The notes under the pieces are model-generated. The model did no database searches. It was not told the origin of the DNA and saw only the letters and a program-made list of their open reading frames with translations. Shown here in pieces: positions 48,823 to 61,868 of a DNA stretch of 64,000 nucleotides. The translations under genes were made by a program, and so were the position numbers. This DNA is from Megalobrama amblycephala. Taxonomy: Eukaryota; Chordata; Actinopteri; Cypriniformes; Xenocyprididae. The stretch lies in the NCBI RefSeq assembly GCF_018812025.1, contig NC_063061.1:5631796-5695795 (forward strand), written 5' to 3'. Each line of letters begins with the position of its first letter. Within the stretch, counting starts at the first letter, position 1.

Positions 48823-50217
48823 CTTCAAAACAGAAAAGATTGTTTAAAAATGACAGTAGAAAGCGCTACACTATATCTAAAACAGCTACATAAAATGAAT
48901 TGTCTTTCATGCTTCCTTTCACTTAAACTGACAAATTAACTCAAGTTCATCTCACAATGCCCACACTTGTGAGTATCCTAGTAAACAGTCATTTACAGTA
49001 AACATAAACAGCAGAGAAAGACAACACATGTGTATCATTATATTGGATCCGTGCAGCTCTTAAAGTGACAGCAGCCTAATATTCCTGCAGCTGTCTGTGT
49101 TTTTAATGCTAATCAAACTACAAAAGACAAAGAAATCACTTACTGCTCTTTGCTAAATAACTTTTTTGTTACTTTATTAATGATTAAGCTTTATTTAATA
49201 TGTATAGTAAAGATTATATGCAGTGTTATTTTACATTTAATTACTTTATTTAATTTCTGTAGCTTAAATACTACTGTTAGACCTACATGAAAAACCTTAA
49301 AAGTACTGATTATTTCATTGGTATCTTTGTTCTGTTGTATTTATTTATTTGTTATTGCTCGTAGTTTTTATTATTATTATTTTTTTGACTGTTTACTTGT
49401 CTTTAATAATCTTTGAAAATTTTATTAGTTTGAAAGTAGTATTAGCTGTGGTATTGAAATATGAATTGATATTGTTACATTTCACTGATATCTAATATTT
49501 TGGATGTCATAACCTTATTTATTACAATACAATGATACATGGGTCAAAAACAAGAAAAACAATAACTATTCCATTTGTTATAATTTCTGTGGTGGGGCCA
49601 GTGAAAATTGAATAGATGAATTCACAGAATCGAAAATCGAGAATTGAATCGAGAATCAAAACAAACTGGTCTTGTTAATTGGAATCGAATCGATAGATAG
49701 AGCCTCTGCTTTGCCAGAGAAGGTTAACAGGTTTCACCTGCTTTGCCAGCGAAGGTTGAATACGTTATTATGGCAAGAGGGAGAGGTTTAGTGATCTTTG
49801 AGGACTACAGCTGAGCAATTATATTATCGCATATTGACGATATCAGATCCTTTAACAAACTCTGTGACACAGAATAAGTTATATGTAATTACAACTCTCA
49901 AAGGGGGGACTGTGGGAATACAAATGCTGTGGTTAAGTGGTCACTTCTGAGGGTCTATATAAGAGCAACACTTTTAAAGACTTCCAACTGAATACCTATA
50001 AAATACAATGTATGCTTCCTTTAGTTAGACTTGATGACTGCAGGTGAAACCTCACAATAAAGAATCAATAAAGAATCCTGCTGAAACAACACCCAAATCT
50101 CCTGGTCTTTGCTTTTGAGTTTGCTACAAAAGTCACTTCTTATTTACACTGCACGTGTCTGTGGAGCATTATGGCTGCGACGCGGCTACTGGAGTTGATC
50201 CGCGGCCACTCTAGACA

Positions 50218-50725
50218 ATGCTTGTGTTTACACCAGCCACGCCACGGCACGTTTCAGAAGCGGCCCAGAAGCGGCTCGCCACGCCGCTTTGCTAACGATA
50301 GGCGCCAAGCCTATTTTTGACGGATGCCGAATCCAAGCCGCACAGCTCAAATACAAAATAAAGTCAAAATAATCACCCTGTGAAGACTCCTGCTTATATT
50401 TCACATCGCTAGGAGGCCAGAAATTGACGACGAGATTCGAAAATGAAAAACGTGTAAATTGTTTGTCCTTGTCGTCCATAACTGGACTTTTAAGTGTATT
50501 AACTTCATCTGTAGGCTACAGCAAAATAAAATATGGCATAGCAATAAACACAATTAAACTGGACAAAATATAACAATTTTACAGGCAAATCTAGTGGTCT
50601 CGCAAATCCAGCCGTTTCGCTTCTGAAATGCTTCTGGTGTGAGTTGACACCGTGTAGAGGACGGACCAAAACCTCGCCGGAGCCGTAACGTGCCGCAGAT
50701 GCATGCAGTGTAAACAAGGCTTCAG
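50218..50725. repeat. Probable PIF/Harbinger-like MITE
   Basis: ATGCTTGTGTTTACACCAGC at the left roughly faces ATGCAGTGTAAACAAGGCTT at the right. The interior is GC-richer (CGGCTCGCCACGCCGC) than its AT-rich surroundings, as in other fish Harbinger MITEs. A - strand frame (from 50479, MDDKDKQFTRFSFSNLVV) is unrecognised and is probably not a gene. Ends and class are tentative. Confidence 0.45.
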
Positions 50726-52154
50726 TATGTAGGCACACGATTTGCTTTAAAAGTGTATAGAGAAATGAAATTCAGCAGAGATGCACCGATTGACTGGACA
50801 TCGAAACTTTACTTAAGACAGTCTGTTCCTATCAGAGATACATTACAGATACATTAGGTCAGTTTAGCCTGTAATAGAGCTAATAAACAAATATATTTGC
50901 TTAAAAAAGGAATTGCCCCATTTCCTTGTAAAAAATGGCAATTGGAATCGGCCATGTAAAAAAAAAAAAAAAATCATGATCGTTGTATTCTTTACATTTT
51001 CAGTTGGGTTTTGGTTCAAACTCTTTCTTGAAACCACATTAGGGACATGAACAACATCTCTGGTGTTGAGTTCAAGTCAGTTCCATAGGCTGGTCCAAAA
51101 CAAGTCACGCTATTACAAAAGGATCCCGAAGCAACAACGGCATTATTGTGCTCAAAGCCTCCTCATTAGCACTCATTGGAAATGCAAGCTAACAGGCATG
51201 TGATGTCACGACCACTCGTTTACATGCAAATACACACAATAATCTGTGACTTAGTAGAGTTTTTTGATGGTTGTTTTGGTGAATTAACGCTGAATTGCAT
51301 TAACACTCACCCAAGAGTTGAAATGTTTAGCCACAGCAGTCACTAAAGAAGCAAATGTCTCCAATAGCTATTGGTTTCCAAATTAAAATGCAGAAAAGCA
51401 CAGGGAAAGGGGGCTCGATTGAAGCTTGTGTGATCCATTTAGAAAGAAATCAATTTATAATGTGACTAATCCAAAATTCAGGTCATCTCTGAGCTTATTT
51501 ATTATTTATTGCCATCTGCTGACATTACCAGTACGGCATGTCTCACATTCAGGACATTAGAAGCTCCTGTGGGGAATTTGGCACCAATGTGTGATTTATA
51601 ATGAAAAGTCAAAATAGGAACATTAACATTGCTCTGTTAACAAAGGTTTTGCAATTGCTTATGTTTATGATGTGACATATACAAGCAATTACTCACTATT
51701 TGAGATGACTCAGTAAACATGAGGTGAAATTAAAGGAATCATGTCAAGTCATATTTATATATCACTTTATACAACATTATATTACGTTGTGTCCTATCCA
51801 AACACCGTGTAATACGATTCCAGCAACAAGCATTTTGTCTGTCCACATCAGACGTGACATGGCTGACAAATGGCCGACAAATGGCCACAAAATTAACAGC
51901 CAGTCATCTCTGCTGTCTCGCACTCACAACAAAATCGATAAAGTAAAGTAAATAATCAAATTAATAAACCGTTTTAACAGTGCTCAAAATAAATACTCTA
52001 GACTGATAATCCATTCATGGGATACACTTGTTTGCTTGCATAGAGTTCACAGTTTGAACGTTGTTTCTTTTGTTTCCTTTAATTTACTTGATTTTTAAGA
52101 TCTGTCACTTTCATTATGGCTAATAAAGTCATGCACAATGATATACCAATTTAA

Positions 52155-53155
52155 AGGGTTAGTTCACCCAAAAATGAAAATTATGTCATTAATGACTCAC
52201 CCTCATGTCGTTCCAAACCCGTAAGACCTCCGTTCATCTTCAGAACACAGTTTAAGATATTTTAGATTTAGTCCGAGAGTTTTCTGTCCCTCCATTGAAA
52301 ATGTATATACGGTATACTGTCCATGTCCAGAAAGGTAATAAAAACATCATCAAAGTAGTCCATGTGACATCAGTGGGTCATCAGTGAAGCATCAAAAATA
52401 CGTTTTGGTCCAAAAATAACAAAAACTATGACTTTATTCAGCATTGTCTTCTCTTCCGGGTCTGTTGTATATCCGCTTTCACGCCACAGTGACGCTGCTG
52501 CTTCTTTCCTGTTTTACGGCGGTTGGCATCCAGCTTATTGGTGCATTACCGCCCCCTTCTGCTCCGGACAGTGACGCTGCTGACGTGTTATCCGGTGCGC
52601 CCGAGCTTCATTTACAGTCTGAGGGAGACGCACGCTGTATTCATGCTATTCTACATTGTTTGTATTTTGGTATTGCTATATTTTTTAAAACGGTGCGTAA
52701 GTGTGCATGTTGCGGATGTCCTAATCGCGTCACTGTCCGGAGCAGAAGGGGGCGGTAATGCACCAATAAGCTGGATGCCAACCGCCGTAAAACAGGAAAG
52801 AAGAAGAAGCAGCGTCACTGTGGCGTGAAAGCGGATATACAACAGACCCGGAAGAGAAGACAATGCTGAATAAAGTCGTAGTTTTTGTTATTTTTGGACC
52901 AAAATGTATTTTAGATGCTTCAAAAACTTCTAACTAACCCACTGATGTCACATGGACTACTTTGATGATGTTTTTATTACCTTTCTGGACATGGACAGTA
53001 TACTGTACATACATTTTCAATGGAGGGACAGAAAGCTCTCGGACTAAATATAAAATATCTTAAACTGTGTTCTGAAGATGAAAGGAGGTGTTACGGGAAC
53101 GACATGAGGGTGAGTCATTAATGACATCATTTTCATTTTTGGGTGAACTAACCCT
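52155..53155. repeat. 1-kb TTAA-flanked palindrome
   Basis: AGGGTTAGTTCACCC at the left faces GGGTGAACTAACCCT at the right, each bordered by TTAA (52151-52154 and 53156-53159). Arms of about 410 bp are nearly identical, separated by about 165 bp (52566-52730). Because of this, the + strand from 52444 and the - strand from 52863 read almost the same peptide (MSSLPGLLYIRFHATVTLLL), which is a mirror artefact and not two genes. The arms share ends with 12335 and 57434 but have a different core. Confidence 0.88.
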
Positions 53156-53353
53156 TTAATAACGCACAAACAAAATCAGTACCTGAGCTTTCAGCCACAA
53201 TGTTGCAGAAATAGAAATAATTTCAAAAATAGAATCTCTCTATCGCTCGTTGCAAATCACTGTCGCAGCTGGTTAGGACAAAAACTCCAAGCTTGTTTCA
53301 TTGAGTTTCTATGTGTTCTTTAAAGTTTGATTCATTGAACTGCTTCCTTTTTA

Positions 53354-54097
53354 AGCCAAGTTCACACTACAGGACTTTAAACGTCGTCAGATCGCTGTGC
53401 TGTTCAGACTACATGACTTGAAGTCATTGTGGCGTTCACACTACGTGACACTACATAAATGATCTGCAACAGGAGTTTACACACTACACAAGCTGACGAC
53501 AACTGTCACCCAACGACTTTATTTGAAAATGGATGTTGGGAGGAAATAAGATTAAATTCTGAATTAAATTTAATTCAAATTAAACCCTTTCACACATAAG
53601 TTTAAATCATTCTGGCTGACATCCCAGAGTTCAGGCGACTGTTATTTTAGAACGTTTCCCTTAATTGTTTCCAAGACGACGCGTCATGATTGTCACGTGA
53701 CATACCGCGGCCAGCCGGCCACACTGTATGACAGATGTATTGCTTTTCTCACCATGTCATCAACTATCTGATATTCCGATTCTCAAATATGTGCAAGTGA
53801 GTGTTTTGTCATTTAAAAACCTATATAATGACCTTGATCTTAATATGTAACGTGAATTCATCCATTTGTCCTCAAATACATGTGGCCGGTGTACTGGGAG
53901 AACAGTAGAGTGAGTGAGCTTTATAGTTACTTACACAATGTGTATCTGATATGAATAAACGTCGGCAAATTATATTTGAATGGATTTTTATTGCTGCTTC
54001 CATAGACATCAGTGTCACAGCCCGACCTGTCAGTGAACTTGTTAACTTGCAAATCAGGCTTAAATCGGACTTAAAATCCTGTAGTGTAAACTTGGCA
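53354..54097. mobile_element. PIF/Harbinger-like element, TTA flanks
   Basis: AGCCAAGTTCACACTACAGGA at the left faces TCCTGTAGTGTAAACTTGGCA at the right, flanked by TTA (53351-53353 and 54098-54100). The 744-bp interior includes inverted GTCGTCAG-like words and no intact transposase. The short open frame at 53951-54217 crosses the right end and is not a gene. Confidence 0.72.
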
Positions 54098-54472
54098 TTA
54101 GGAAACTACCTCTCAATAAGTGGTGTTGCACACCTGTTGGTGATTATCAGAGTGAACACAGCTGTGTGTGATTGTTACTCTTGTTATCTGATGGCTGAAA
54201 TGTCATTTTTTAAGTAATAAAGTTTAGATCTTAAGAGTGAGTGTTGCACCTTTGTTCAGCTCAAGACAAAAAACTCTAACATGGAAAAGAAACCTTTTAT
54301 CAGGCATCACATCTCATCTGGTTAGGATACAGTGATTCAAAAAAATAATCAATCCTTTTGACTCATCCCTCTTTTTTAAAAAAACCTGCAAATATATTGT
54401 ATTGTATTGCAGGTGCAACACAGTTAAGCTCAATGGATAGCTCTTGTGCCATAATATTGTAAGAAACATCAC

Positions 54473-54836
54473 ACGTGGCCTTTCCAACGCCATTACGTAA
54501 TGCGTGGCGCATTGCAGAGCAGTGCAAGATGAACATTTGTGGTTAAATTATTATTTTTTTTTTTTAATGAGCGATGGTTTCTCTAGATAAGACTCTTATT
54601 CCTCGTCTGGGATCATGTAGAGCTCTTTGAAGCTGCACTGAAACTGACATTTGGACCTTCAACCCGTTGAACCCCAGTGAAGTCCTCTATATGGAGAAAA
54701 ATCCTGGAATATTTTCATCAAAAAACTATAATTTATTTTCGACTGAAGAAAGAAAGAAAAACATCTTGGATGACATGGGGGTGAGGAAATTATCAAGAAA
54801 TTTGAATTCTGAAGTGAACTAATCCTTTAATGAACA
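54473..54836. repeat. One-armed fold-back element
   Basis: This matches the right arm of 29754-31022, including GCGTGGCGCATTGCAGAGC and AGAGCTCTTTGAAGCTGCAC. It ends AAGTGAACTAATCCT followed by TTAA (54837-54840). The partner arm is missing. Confidence 0.8.
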
Positions 54837-55355
54837 TTTTTGATTAAAGTCGGCATGAAACAGAAGTTGCGATTGTCTTTTCTTCACTACTGTGACATCT
54901 ATCCGAGTGAAACGGCATCTGAAATGAGAGGGCAGGACTTGATTTTGTCCTTCTGGAATTGATTGGATTGTTGGAATTTGGGCGTTGCTAACAAAATGGA
55001 GGCAGATCTGAATGCCATCAGGTTAATTTATTCATGAAAAAGTTAGTTTGCCATGAGTAAGATTTATGTTTATGTAATATCTTTTCAATGTTTAGTACTA
55101 TACACCTCAATGACTGGCATCAGCTGCGGTTAATGCATTGATCTCTATAAAGTGAAGCATCAGCTTCGGCATTTCCCCCTTACGTCACTAGATCTGCTGG
55201 CAGTTCCAGATAGCTCCGCCCTCGAGTCATAGCATGTGACAGGAAGAGACGATGAGTCATTTTGAGGGGGAGGGGAGATTAATGTTTTTGATTAAAGATT
55301 ACGAGGGCACATGAATTAAAAAAAATAAAAAAAATAAACTGCACGGATAATTTCT

Positions 55356-55384
55356 TTAATTAATTAATTAATTAATTAATTAAT
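55356..55384. repeat. TTAA tetranucleotide microsatellite
   Basis: TTAA is repeated about seven times in tandem. Elsewhere in this window many elements are bordered by TTAA, so this tract is also a possible insertion hotspot. Confidence 0.85.
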
Positions 55385-56081
55385 ACTACAATATTTAAGG
55401 CATTGTGCTACATAACACAGACATATATTACTACAGTGATATTTTAATAATATTGCTGTTGCATTCATTTTTTTATGGTTTTACACTTTTAAATGTCTTT
55501 TTAATGTTTGATGGTTGAAGTTATAATAATTTCATCTCAATGTACCCAGTTTGAATAAAACTTTCGCTGATTCAACTCCCATAATACACACAAAGCATCA
55601 TGGGGCGTAGGAAAAAGTTGGATAGGTGTGTACGGTTTCCTTACAAAGTGAGATCAACTACTGGCCTGGCACACATAATACAATGTTTTTAGTCGTTTTT
55701 TGCGGATTCGTGTGAACGGGGATCATTTTGACAACATTGTCGTCTGTACGCGAAAAATGCGAAGGAAAAACGTCTCCTTTTTAGTTTATCGTTGCCGACG
55801 TTTAAAACGTACCCTAAAAATGTAGACTGCCGCCACCACAGTTATCAATAAATATGGTTTCATTCTGACATCGATAACTAATGAGTATCATAAGCATTCA
55901 CAGAAAAAGGTGTTGAAAGTTTCAAAGGCTATTTTAAGAACAGCACAGGTTTGAATTACTCATAAGCTGGAGAGGCCAAACACTACAGAAGTTACTAGAC
56001 TCAAATTGCACAAGACCAAGAGTGAATGTGACAAAGAAAGCTCCCAGCTCTCTGCAGTGCAGCCTCTTTCCGAGTACTTAC

Positions 56082-56131
56082 CTAAAGATAACCATGGCAG
56101 TTTTACAGGGGGGACATGCAAGCAGGAAGAT
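56082..56131 (-). CDS. tmem164: tmem164 coding exon (fifth from last)
   Basis: This 50-bp exon on the - strand follows CCTCTCTTGCAG and precedes GTAAGTAC. It encodes IFLLACPPCKTAMVIF and two bases of the split Arg. HIFLLACPPC..AIVVF is the matching TMEM164 segment. It starts in phase 0, so the previous exon should end ...LVTMMH-like. That exon would hold NPCHL, the region of the Cys reported as catalytic; it was not found up to 64000. The exon is part of a hydrophobic membrane stretch. Confidence 0.92.
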
Positions 56132-56681
56132 CTGCAAGAGAGGAAGTGATAAAGCTCAATAACTGACTCTTTCACACAAAGCAGATATAGATAAATAGAT
56201 AAATGCAATATTTGAACCATGGGCCAAGTTGTGCTCATCTCATCAGAACAAGCTCTTATCGGCACATTTTCAGTGGCTGAGTGTCAATCAGAGAGACATT
56301 TTGCTACTGAAAAATGGATGCCTGAAGATAACACCACCATTTTGAACCAGTTCACTGTTGAATTCAGAACTACTGGATTATGTGGCACTTTGATTATGGC
56401 AGAAATGTACCTATAAATTCTCTTTATTTTACTTATTCTCTATGTAGCAATGCAAACACACCAGTTCAACTACACCATCAGCATAAACCGTTAAAATGAC
56501 AGATCTAAAAATTAAATTTGCATTTGTAACTGAGCCGATTAAACAATCTTTTTAGGAATTATTTCAGATGTTTTATTTATACATTTCAGATAAATATTAA
56601 AATGAATGTCAATGTTTAAAACTATAGAGACATTTATTTGCTTTCGTATGATAAAACGGTCCATGCAGTCTTTTCTTTCAG

Positions 56682-56835
56682 GCGACTAAGGATGGCCGTG
56701 AGATCACAGATTGACATTGTTCAGTATGTTGGGAGGGTAGCCAGCCATTTCCCTCTTTGGATATGAAGAACAGTCTGGGAGGATGACATAGGAAGGAAGG
56801 AAGTTGAAGCCTGTCAGCAGATGTCATCATCCCAG
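56682..56835 (+). other. Exon-like segment of unknown nature
   Basis: A 154-bp segment is preceded by a strong acceptor (TCTTTTCTTTCAG) and followed by a strong donor (CCCAG before GTGAGTCAA). It is GC-richer than its surroundings and includes GGATGGCCGTGAGATCACAG. No long frame spans it: the best reads RLRMAVRSQIDIVQYVGRV before a stop. It could be a non-coding RNA exon, a conserved element, or chance. It is opposite in strand to tmem164. Confidence 0.25.
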
Positions 56836-57433
56836 GTGAGTCAAACTCGAGCACAATCTGAGGTCATGCAACAGGATGATGCCGCTTTGAGTTTCTTGTG
56901 TAATGTGCTCAGCCTGAGTTGGAGCGAACAATGTGTTTAAGGATTAAGATGATCATATAACAATGCTTTTTCCACTTCCTTTGAATTTTTTGAAGTGATT
57001 ATTTAATGCAATGAGTCTAAACTCGATTTGGACATTTTCTGAAGAATATACTAATGGTGTTTTGCCCACTTAAAATTTGCTGACACAATGCAAGGGTGTT
57101 TTGGAGTGGTTTCTGTGTATGCCTCAGTCTCTTGACTGTCTTAAATCCCCAGTGAACAGCATTAAAGGAAAACAGGCCTTTATGATTAATTTAAATAATT
57201 AATTTGAACGTATCCTGATTATGTGTAAATAAAAATTGTTCACTACATCTCACCATGTACCAGTAGCCAGGTTTCCATTACAGATTTGCACAAAACTTTT
57301 GCAATATTTTCTAAATTTTGATAAAAACCATTGTTAAATGATGAACAGTTTCCATTAACTGATGTTATGCGACTAAAACTTTTTTTTTCCTCTTGCGATA
57401 AGTCATTCCAAAAATCATGGCGACGATGTTAGT

Positions 57434-58200
57434 AGGTTAGTTCACCCAAAAATGAAAATTCTGTCATTTATTACTCACCCTCATGTCGTTCCACACCCGT
57501 AAGACCTTCGTTCATCTTCAGAACACAAATTAAGATATTGTTGATGAAATCTGATGGCTCAGTGAGGCCTCTATTGACAGCAAAGCCATTCAAACTCTCA
57601 AGGTCCATAAAGGTACTAAAAACATTTGAAGCAGTCCATGTGAGTACAAAGCGACGAAAATACTATTTGTGCGCCAAAAAATACAAAATAATGACTTTTC
57701 AACAATATCTATATGGGCCGATTTCAAAACACTGCTTCATGAAGCTTCTGAGCTTTATGAATCTTTTGGTTTGAATCAGTGATTCGGATCTCCTATCAAA
57801 TGGCTAAACTGCTGAAATCACGTGACTTTGGCGAATCGATTCGCTGATTCGATTCGTAAAGCTCTGAAGCAGTGTTTTGAAATCGGCCCATATAGATATC
57901 GTTGAAAAGTCATTATTTTGTTTTTTTGCCGCACAAAAAGTATTCTTGTCGCTTTGTAATATTAAGATTGAACCTCTGAACTCACATGAACTGTTTCAAA
58001 TATGTTTTTAGTACCTTTATGGACCTTGAGAGTTTGAATGGCTTTGCTCTCAATAGAGTCCTCACTGAGCCATCAGATTTCATCAACAATATCTTAATTT
58101 GTGTTCTGAAGATGACCGAAGGCATTACGGGTGTGGAACGACATTAGGGTGAGTAATAAATGACATTATTTTCATTTTTGGGTGAAAAAAACTAACCTTT
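57434..58200. repeat. TTAA-type fold-back element
   Basis: GGTTAGTTCACCCAAAAATG at the left faces the inverse at the right (about 58175-58200, with a small A-run inserted). The interior around 57817 matches the 12335 copy, including the GGCCGATTTCAAAACACTGC centre. The outer TTAA is not intact. Confidence 0.8.
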
Positions 58201-58535
58201 TAAGTAGCCTATATCGCAGCCACTGCACTAGCCATTATTTCTAATCGAAGGATATGTAGGCGTGTTATCCAAGCATTAATGGCAAGAAAAGCTTCTTGTA
58301 CTTCGGAGCAGTATGAGGTGTTTCTCCCTCCTCTCTGCTTCGAGGTCTTGATAAATTGTGGCATTTCTTTGCTGTTTGGAATCCAGAATTCCCATAATTC
58401 TTTAATAAAGAACTCTGTCTCGTCTCCTGTCCAAACATACTGCGCCATCTTTAAAGAATTATGAACTTTTACATATGCCAGGAGACCTGTAATTGCAAAA
58501 AAAAAAAATTTCATTGCAGTTTTGCAAAATATTAC

Positions 58536-58746
58536 GGTAACACTTTATTTTACAGTGCAATAGTTACACATTACTACATGTACTTAATATAGTAATAACA
58601 GTAAATTATGCATAATTACAAGTAACTAACCCTAAACCAAACCCTAACTGTAACTCTATAGTAAGTACATGTAGTTAAGTAATAGTACTCAGTACTTTTT
58701 TGATTAATTACAATGTAAGTACGGCACTGTAAAATAAAGTGTAACC
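58536..58746. repeat. MITE, GGTAACACTTTATTTTACAG ends
   Basis: GGTAACACTTTATTTTACAG at the left faces CTGTAAAATAAAGTGTAACC at the right, on a 211-bp unit. The interior has CCCTAAACCAAACCC, a chance telomere-like word. It is related to 23711-23900. Confidence 0.78.
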
Positions 58747-59790
58747 AATATTACTTTTTCGAATTGCCTGAAAAACTACCTCATGCCAGCGTAAAAACAA
58801 TTTTTTTGCAATATATGGGAGTTCTTTTGACCACTAATGCAACATAGCATAACTCTGAAGACATCTGTTAGTTATGAATTTAAAAAAGGAAGTATTATGT
58901 TATTCCTCTGGACATAAAAAGTAAAAGTGTAGAACCACTAAAAAAAGATCTGTACAAACAATCATACATAAGACATCAACAAACCTCATGCATCAGAAAC
59001 ATCATGATTTTCTCACCCTAGTGACATTTCAAACCATGTTTTGTTGTTGTTTCCCTTTTCTTCCCCAGAACACACACACAAAATGAATTTAGCAGAATGT
59101 GCATACAGTGAAAGTGAATGTAAACCAGGGCTATTGACAACATTCTCGCCACTATTCACTTCTAATCTTCTCCTTCATCCAAGCTCTGAAACATCAACAT
59201 TGTTTGCACATATTCAAATTCATCTCGTATCTCTAAACTGATCATGACACTGACATTCAAATCACACAAATTTCAGGATATCTGGTCAACAAACCAGTTT
59301 TATAATCTTTTTAGTTTGTTTTGGGGTTTTTTACTGAATAGATGGACAAACTCTGTTGGCTGGCTAACACTGTACACCATACTGATCTCATCCCCCTAAC
59401 AATAAATAAATAAATAAAAACAGAAAGCAATTATCTATAGTCCTTGTAGGCATCTACTGTACATCTGTGTCTTCTTAATGCTACTCCTGCTCCATTTTTA
59501 TTTTATTTTTTTGGCATTTATTGAGGCTAACATAATTCTGCTGTACATCTGGTGCAATTACACAGTCAAAAAAAAAAAAAAAAATTAGATTACTTTTTCA
59601 CAAAACATCATGACAATAAGGTTTGCAGGAAGGACGTACTTCAAATTAAAAAAAAAAAAAAAAAAGTTTGCTATTGCTACAGTCTGTAATGTTTGAGTTG
59701 CATTCAGCATGCACAGAAGGATTTATAAAGCATTTTATAAATAAATGTATACATTTATTTTACTTTCCCCATAACTCCTTGTACTGTATA

Positions 59791-60730
59791 AGGGTCACTG
59801 ACGAAGAAGGTTTTTAAAAGTGTAAAAAAACATAATGGAGATATAATTAAATAAGTTTTATTTAGTGTTAACAGTGAGATTATGTGGTTTTTATAATCAA
59901 TTAACACTGCTTTTGTCATTTTTTACAAGATGGACAAAATTTTTCACCCAAAAAAGTCATTCGGTTTAACCAAAATGTCAGTTTTACCGAATGACACTTT
60001 TGGTTATACAGAATGACGATATTTTCAAACAACGCTAACAGGCTGATATCTAGCTAGCTAGCAAAAGGACAATCAAACATTTTATATTTAGTACAAGTTT
60101 TTAAAATATTACAACATTTTCCATGTTTTATAGCTTTTGTACCAAATGACCTGATGTTTTGAGACATGCGTATGAACAAGTGAAAACATGACTTTTTCAA
60201 ATAGTTAAAAGAGAGTTAGTTACTTTGCTTCATGACCATGTGGTCCTTTGCAGGTGTCTGAATGATGTCACATCCTATCACATGATACTGACTGCATGAC
60301 TTGATCCAAAATGATCCCTTTATATTGGTTACTCCAAATGACATCAATGTAACTCATTTTTCCAGACATTCTTTCTCATAACAAAGCAACGACTTCTACA
60401 CATAATTTTAATGCCATTTTGCACTATGTTGATATATGATGTTATAAAATCATGCCAGAATAAAAAAAAAAAAAAAATACATTTATTACATTTTAAGATA
60501 TTTTAATCACAAATGAAATGTCTGTATTGGTCTTTGGACGGTTAAACCAAATGACCTTTTGACACTTCAAAATCTTTAAAATACCTTTATATGTAGCAAA
60601 ATATAATTAAACCTTTTGGATTCAATAAAAGAGATCTAGTTGTACTACCTTACGTACTTTGGATGTCATCTTTGTTTTTTATTATCATTAAAGCCTTTGG
60701 AAAAAAAAAAAAAAGTGACCCGTCACATCA
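59791..60730. repeat. Possible repeat with GGGTCAC ends
   Basis: AGGGTCACTGACG at the left is roughly matched by GTGACCCGTCACA at the right. Inside, words such as CATTCGGTTTAACCAAAATG and TTTACCGAATGACA pair locally, and GGTTAAACCAAATGACC recurs. It is AT-rich with long A-runs and no coding. The ends are uncertain. Confidence 0.3.
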
Positions 60731-61433
60731 TTAACCCATATATTATTGGTTCTGCACTCAAATAATTTATGTGTGTTTGCCATTGAGTCTGTTTACAATT
60801 CTCCACTTCATTATTTATCAGATGATAAGACTGTGACCTTGATCAAATACTGTTAGACTTGTACAAATAAGTTTATTGACATAAGTGGAACCATGGAGTT
60901 ACTATGAGATGCTGTGTTTGAGAACATGTGCTGTGTTTAAATACTGGATGCCTGGTAGAGTGGCATCATAGGCTGCAGTGAGAGGGCAACAGCGGCCGGG
61001 CTGCGCAAATGCAACAAGGATTTCTTGATCTAGTTGCTCAATATACAAGAAAGCCTCATCTAGAAGACAGGTGCATTCTCATAAACCAGTCATTGACAAT
61101 AAAAAATGCTTACTTCTAAGTAGGACTGGGTAATATATCATATTTACACCTGATATAGCTAATGATTTAAAATTAAGAAACACTTATAATTTAATGGTGC
61201 TTCTTATTAGTCCATTAAATTTCCTAAAAACTGTCATTAGACTAGCTTTGTGATCTGTGTGATTTGCTTCTCTTGCAAAAAACATCAAGACAGAAAGACG
61301 TTCCAAAAGATTGCTTGTGGCATTTTTCATATATTAAAATGCTTTATTTTAGCATAACTATTTGTTTGCATCATCACTGAAAACTGTTTACATATTTTTC
61401 CATGTGGCATGCGTTAAAAAGTTTAGGGATACA

Positions 61434-61868
61434 CCGATAACCGATTTTGGCCGATAACCGATAATTCTTTATATTTGAAAGCTGATAACCGATATATTGG
61501 CCGATAAATCTAAATCCAAATCCAAATTTTTATATAATTTTTTAAAAGCCTGATTACAAAAAAAGTCTCACTATTAAAAGCCATGTTCCAAGCACACAAT
61601 TATAATGTTCTCATTGTAGCTTATATGACAGACTTGCGCTGCACATTGTACTGTATTTTCTGTTTTGAAGTGATTCAAATCATATTTCAAGCAATTCAAA
61701 ACCATCGTGATGAACAGAACACATCTGAATTGTCTCAGCTGAAGGAAATAATCCATAATTTGCCTTTAATATATCGGTGAAATGTTCTTATCTGGCCGAT
61801 AATGATAACATTAAAAATGAACATATCGGCCGATACCGATATGGTGGCCGATATATCATGTATCCCTG
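61434..61868. repeat. hAT-like MITE rich in CCGATA
   Basis: TAGGGATACACCGATAACCG at the left faces CGATATATCATGTATCCCTG at the right. The motif CCGATA or its complement recurs through both ends. The 8-bp flanks AAAAAGTT and AAAAACGT match at six of eight positions, which suggests a hAT duplication. No transposase is present. Confidence 0.6.

Larger units (their letters stand above)
48823..56081 (-). other. tmem164: tmem164 intron, 7.3 kb
   Basis: The intron starts GTAAGTAC and ends TGTTTTGAAG. It contains a Harbinger-like MITE at 50218-50725, the great palindrome at 52155-53155, another Harbinger-like element at 53354-54097, and a one-armed fold-back piece at 54473-54836. A dispersed repeat near 55630-55770 matches 10016-10340. 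The sections 48823-50217, 50726-52154 and 54837-55629 show no gene. Confidence 0.85.

Noticed and set aside
50228..50479. 83-codon - strand frame starting MDDKDKQFTRF
   Set aside because: No recognisable motif; it lies within a probable MITE and is likely chance.
52444..52863. Two overlapping frames on opposite strands with the same peptide
   Set aside because: They are mirror images created by the palindrome, not genes.
58620..58660. Telomere-like CCCTAAACCAAACCC
   Set aside because: It occurs once, inside a MITE, with no tandem array.
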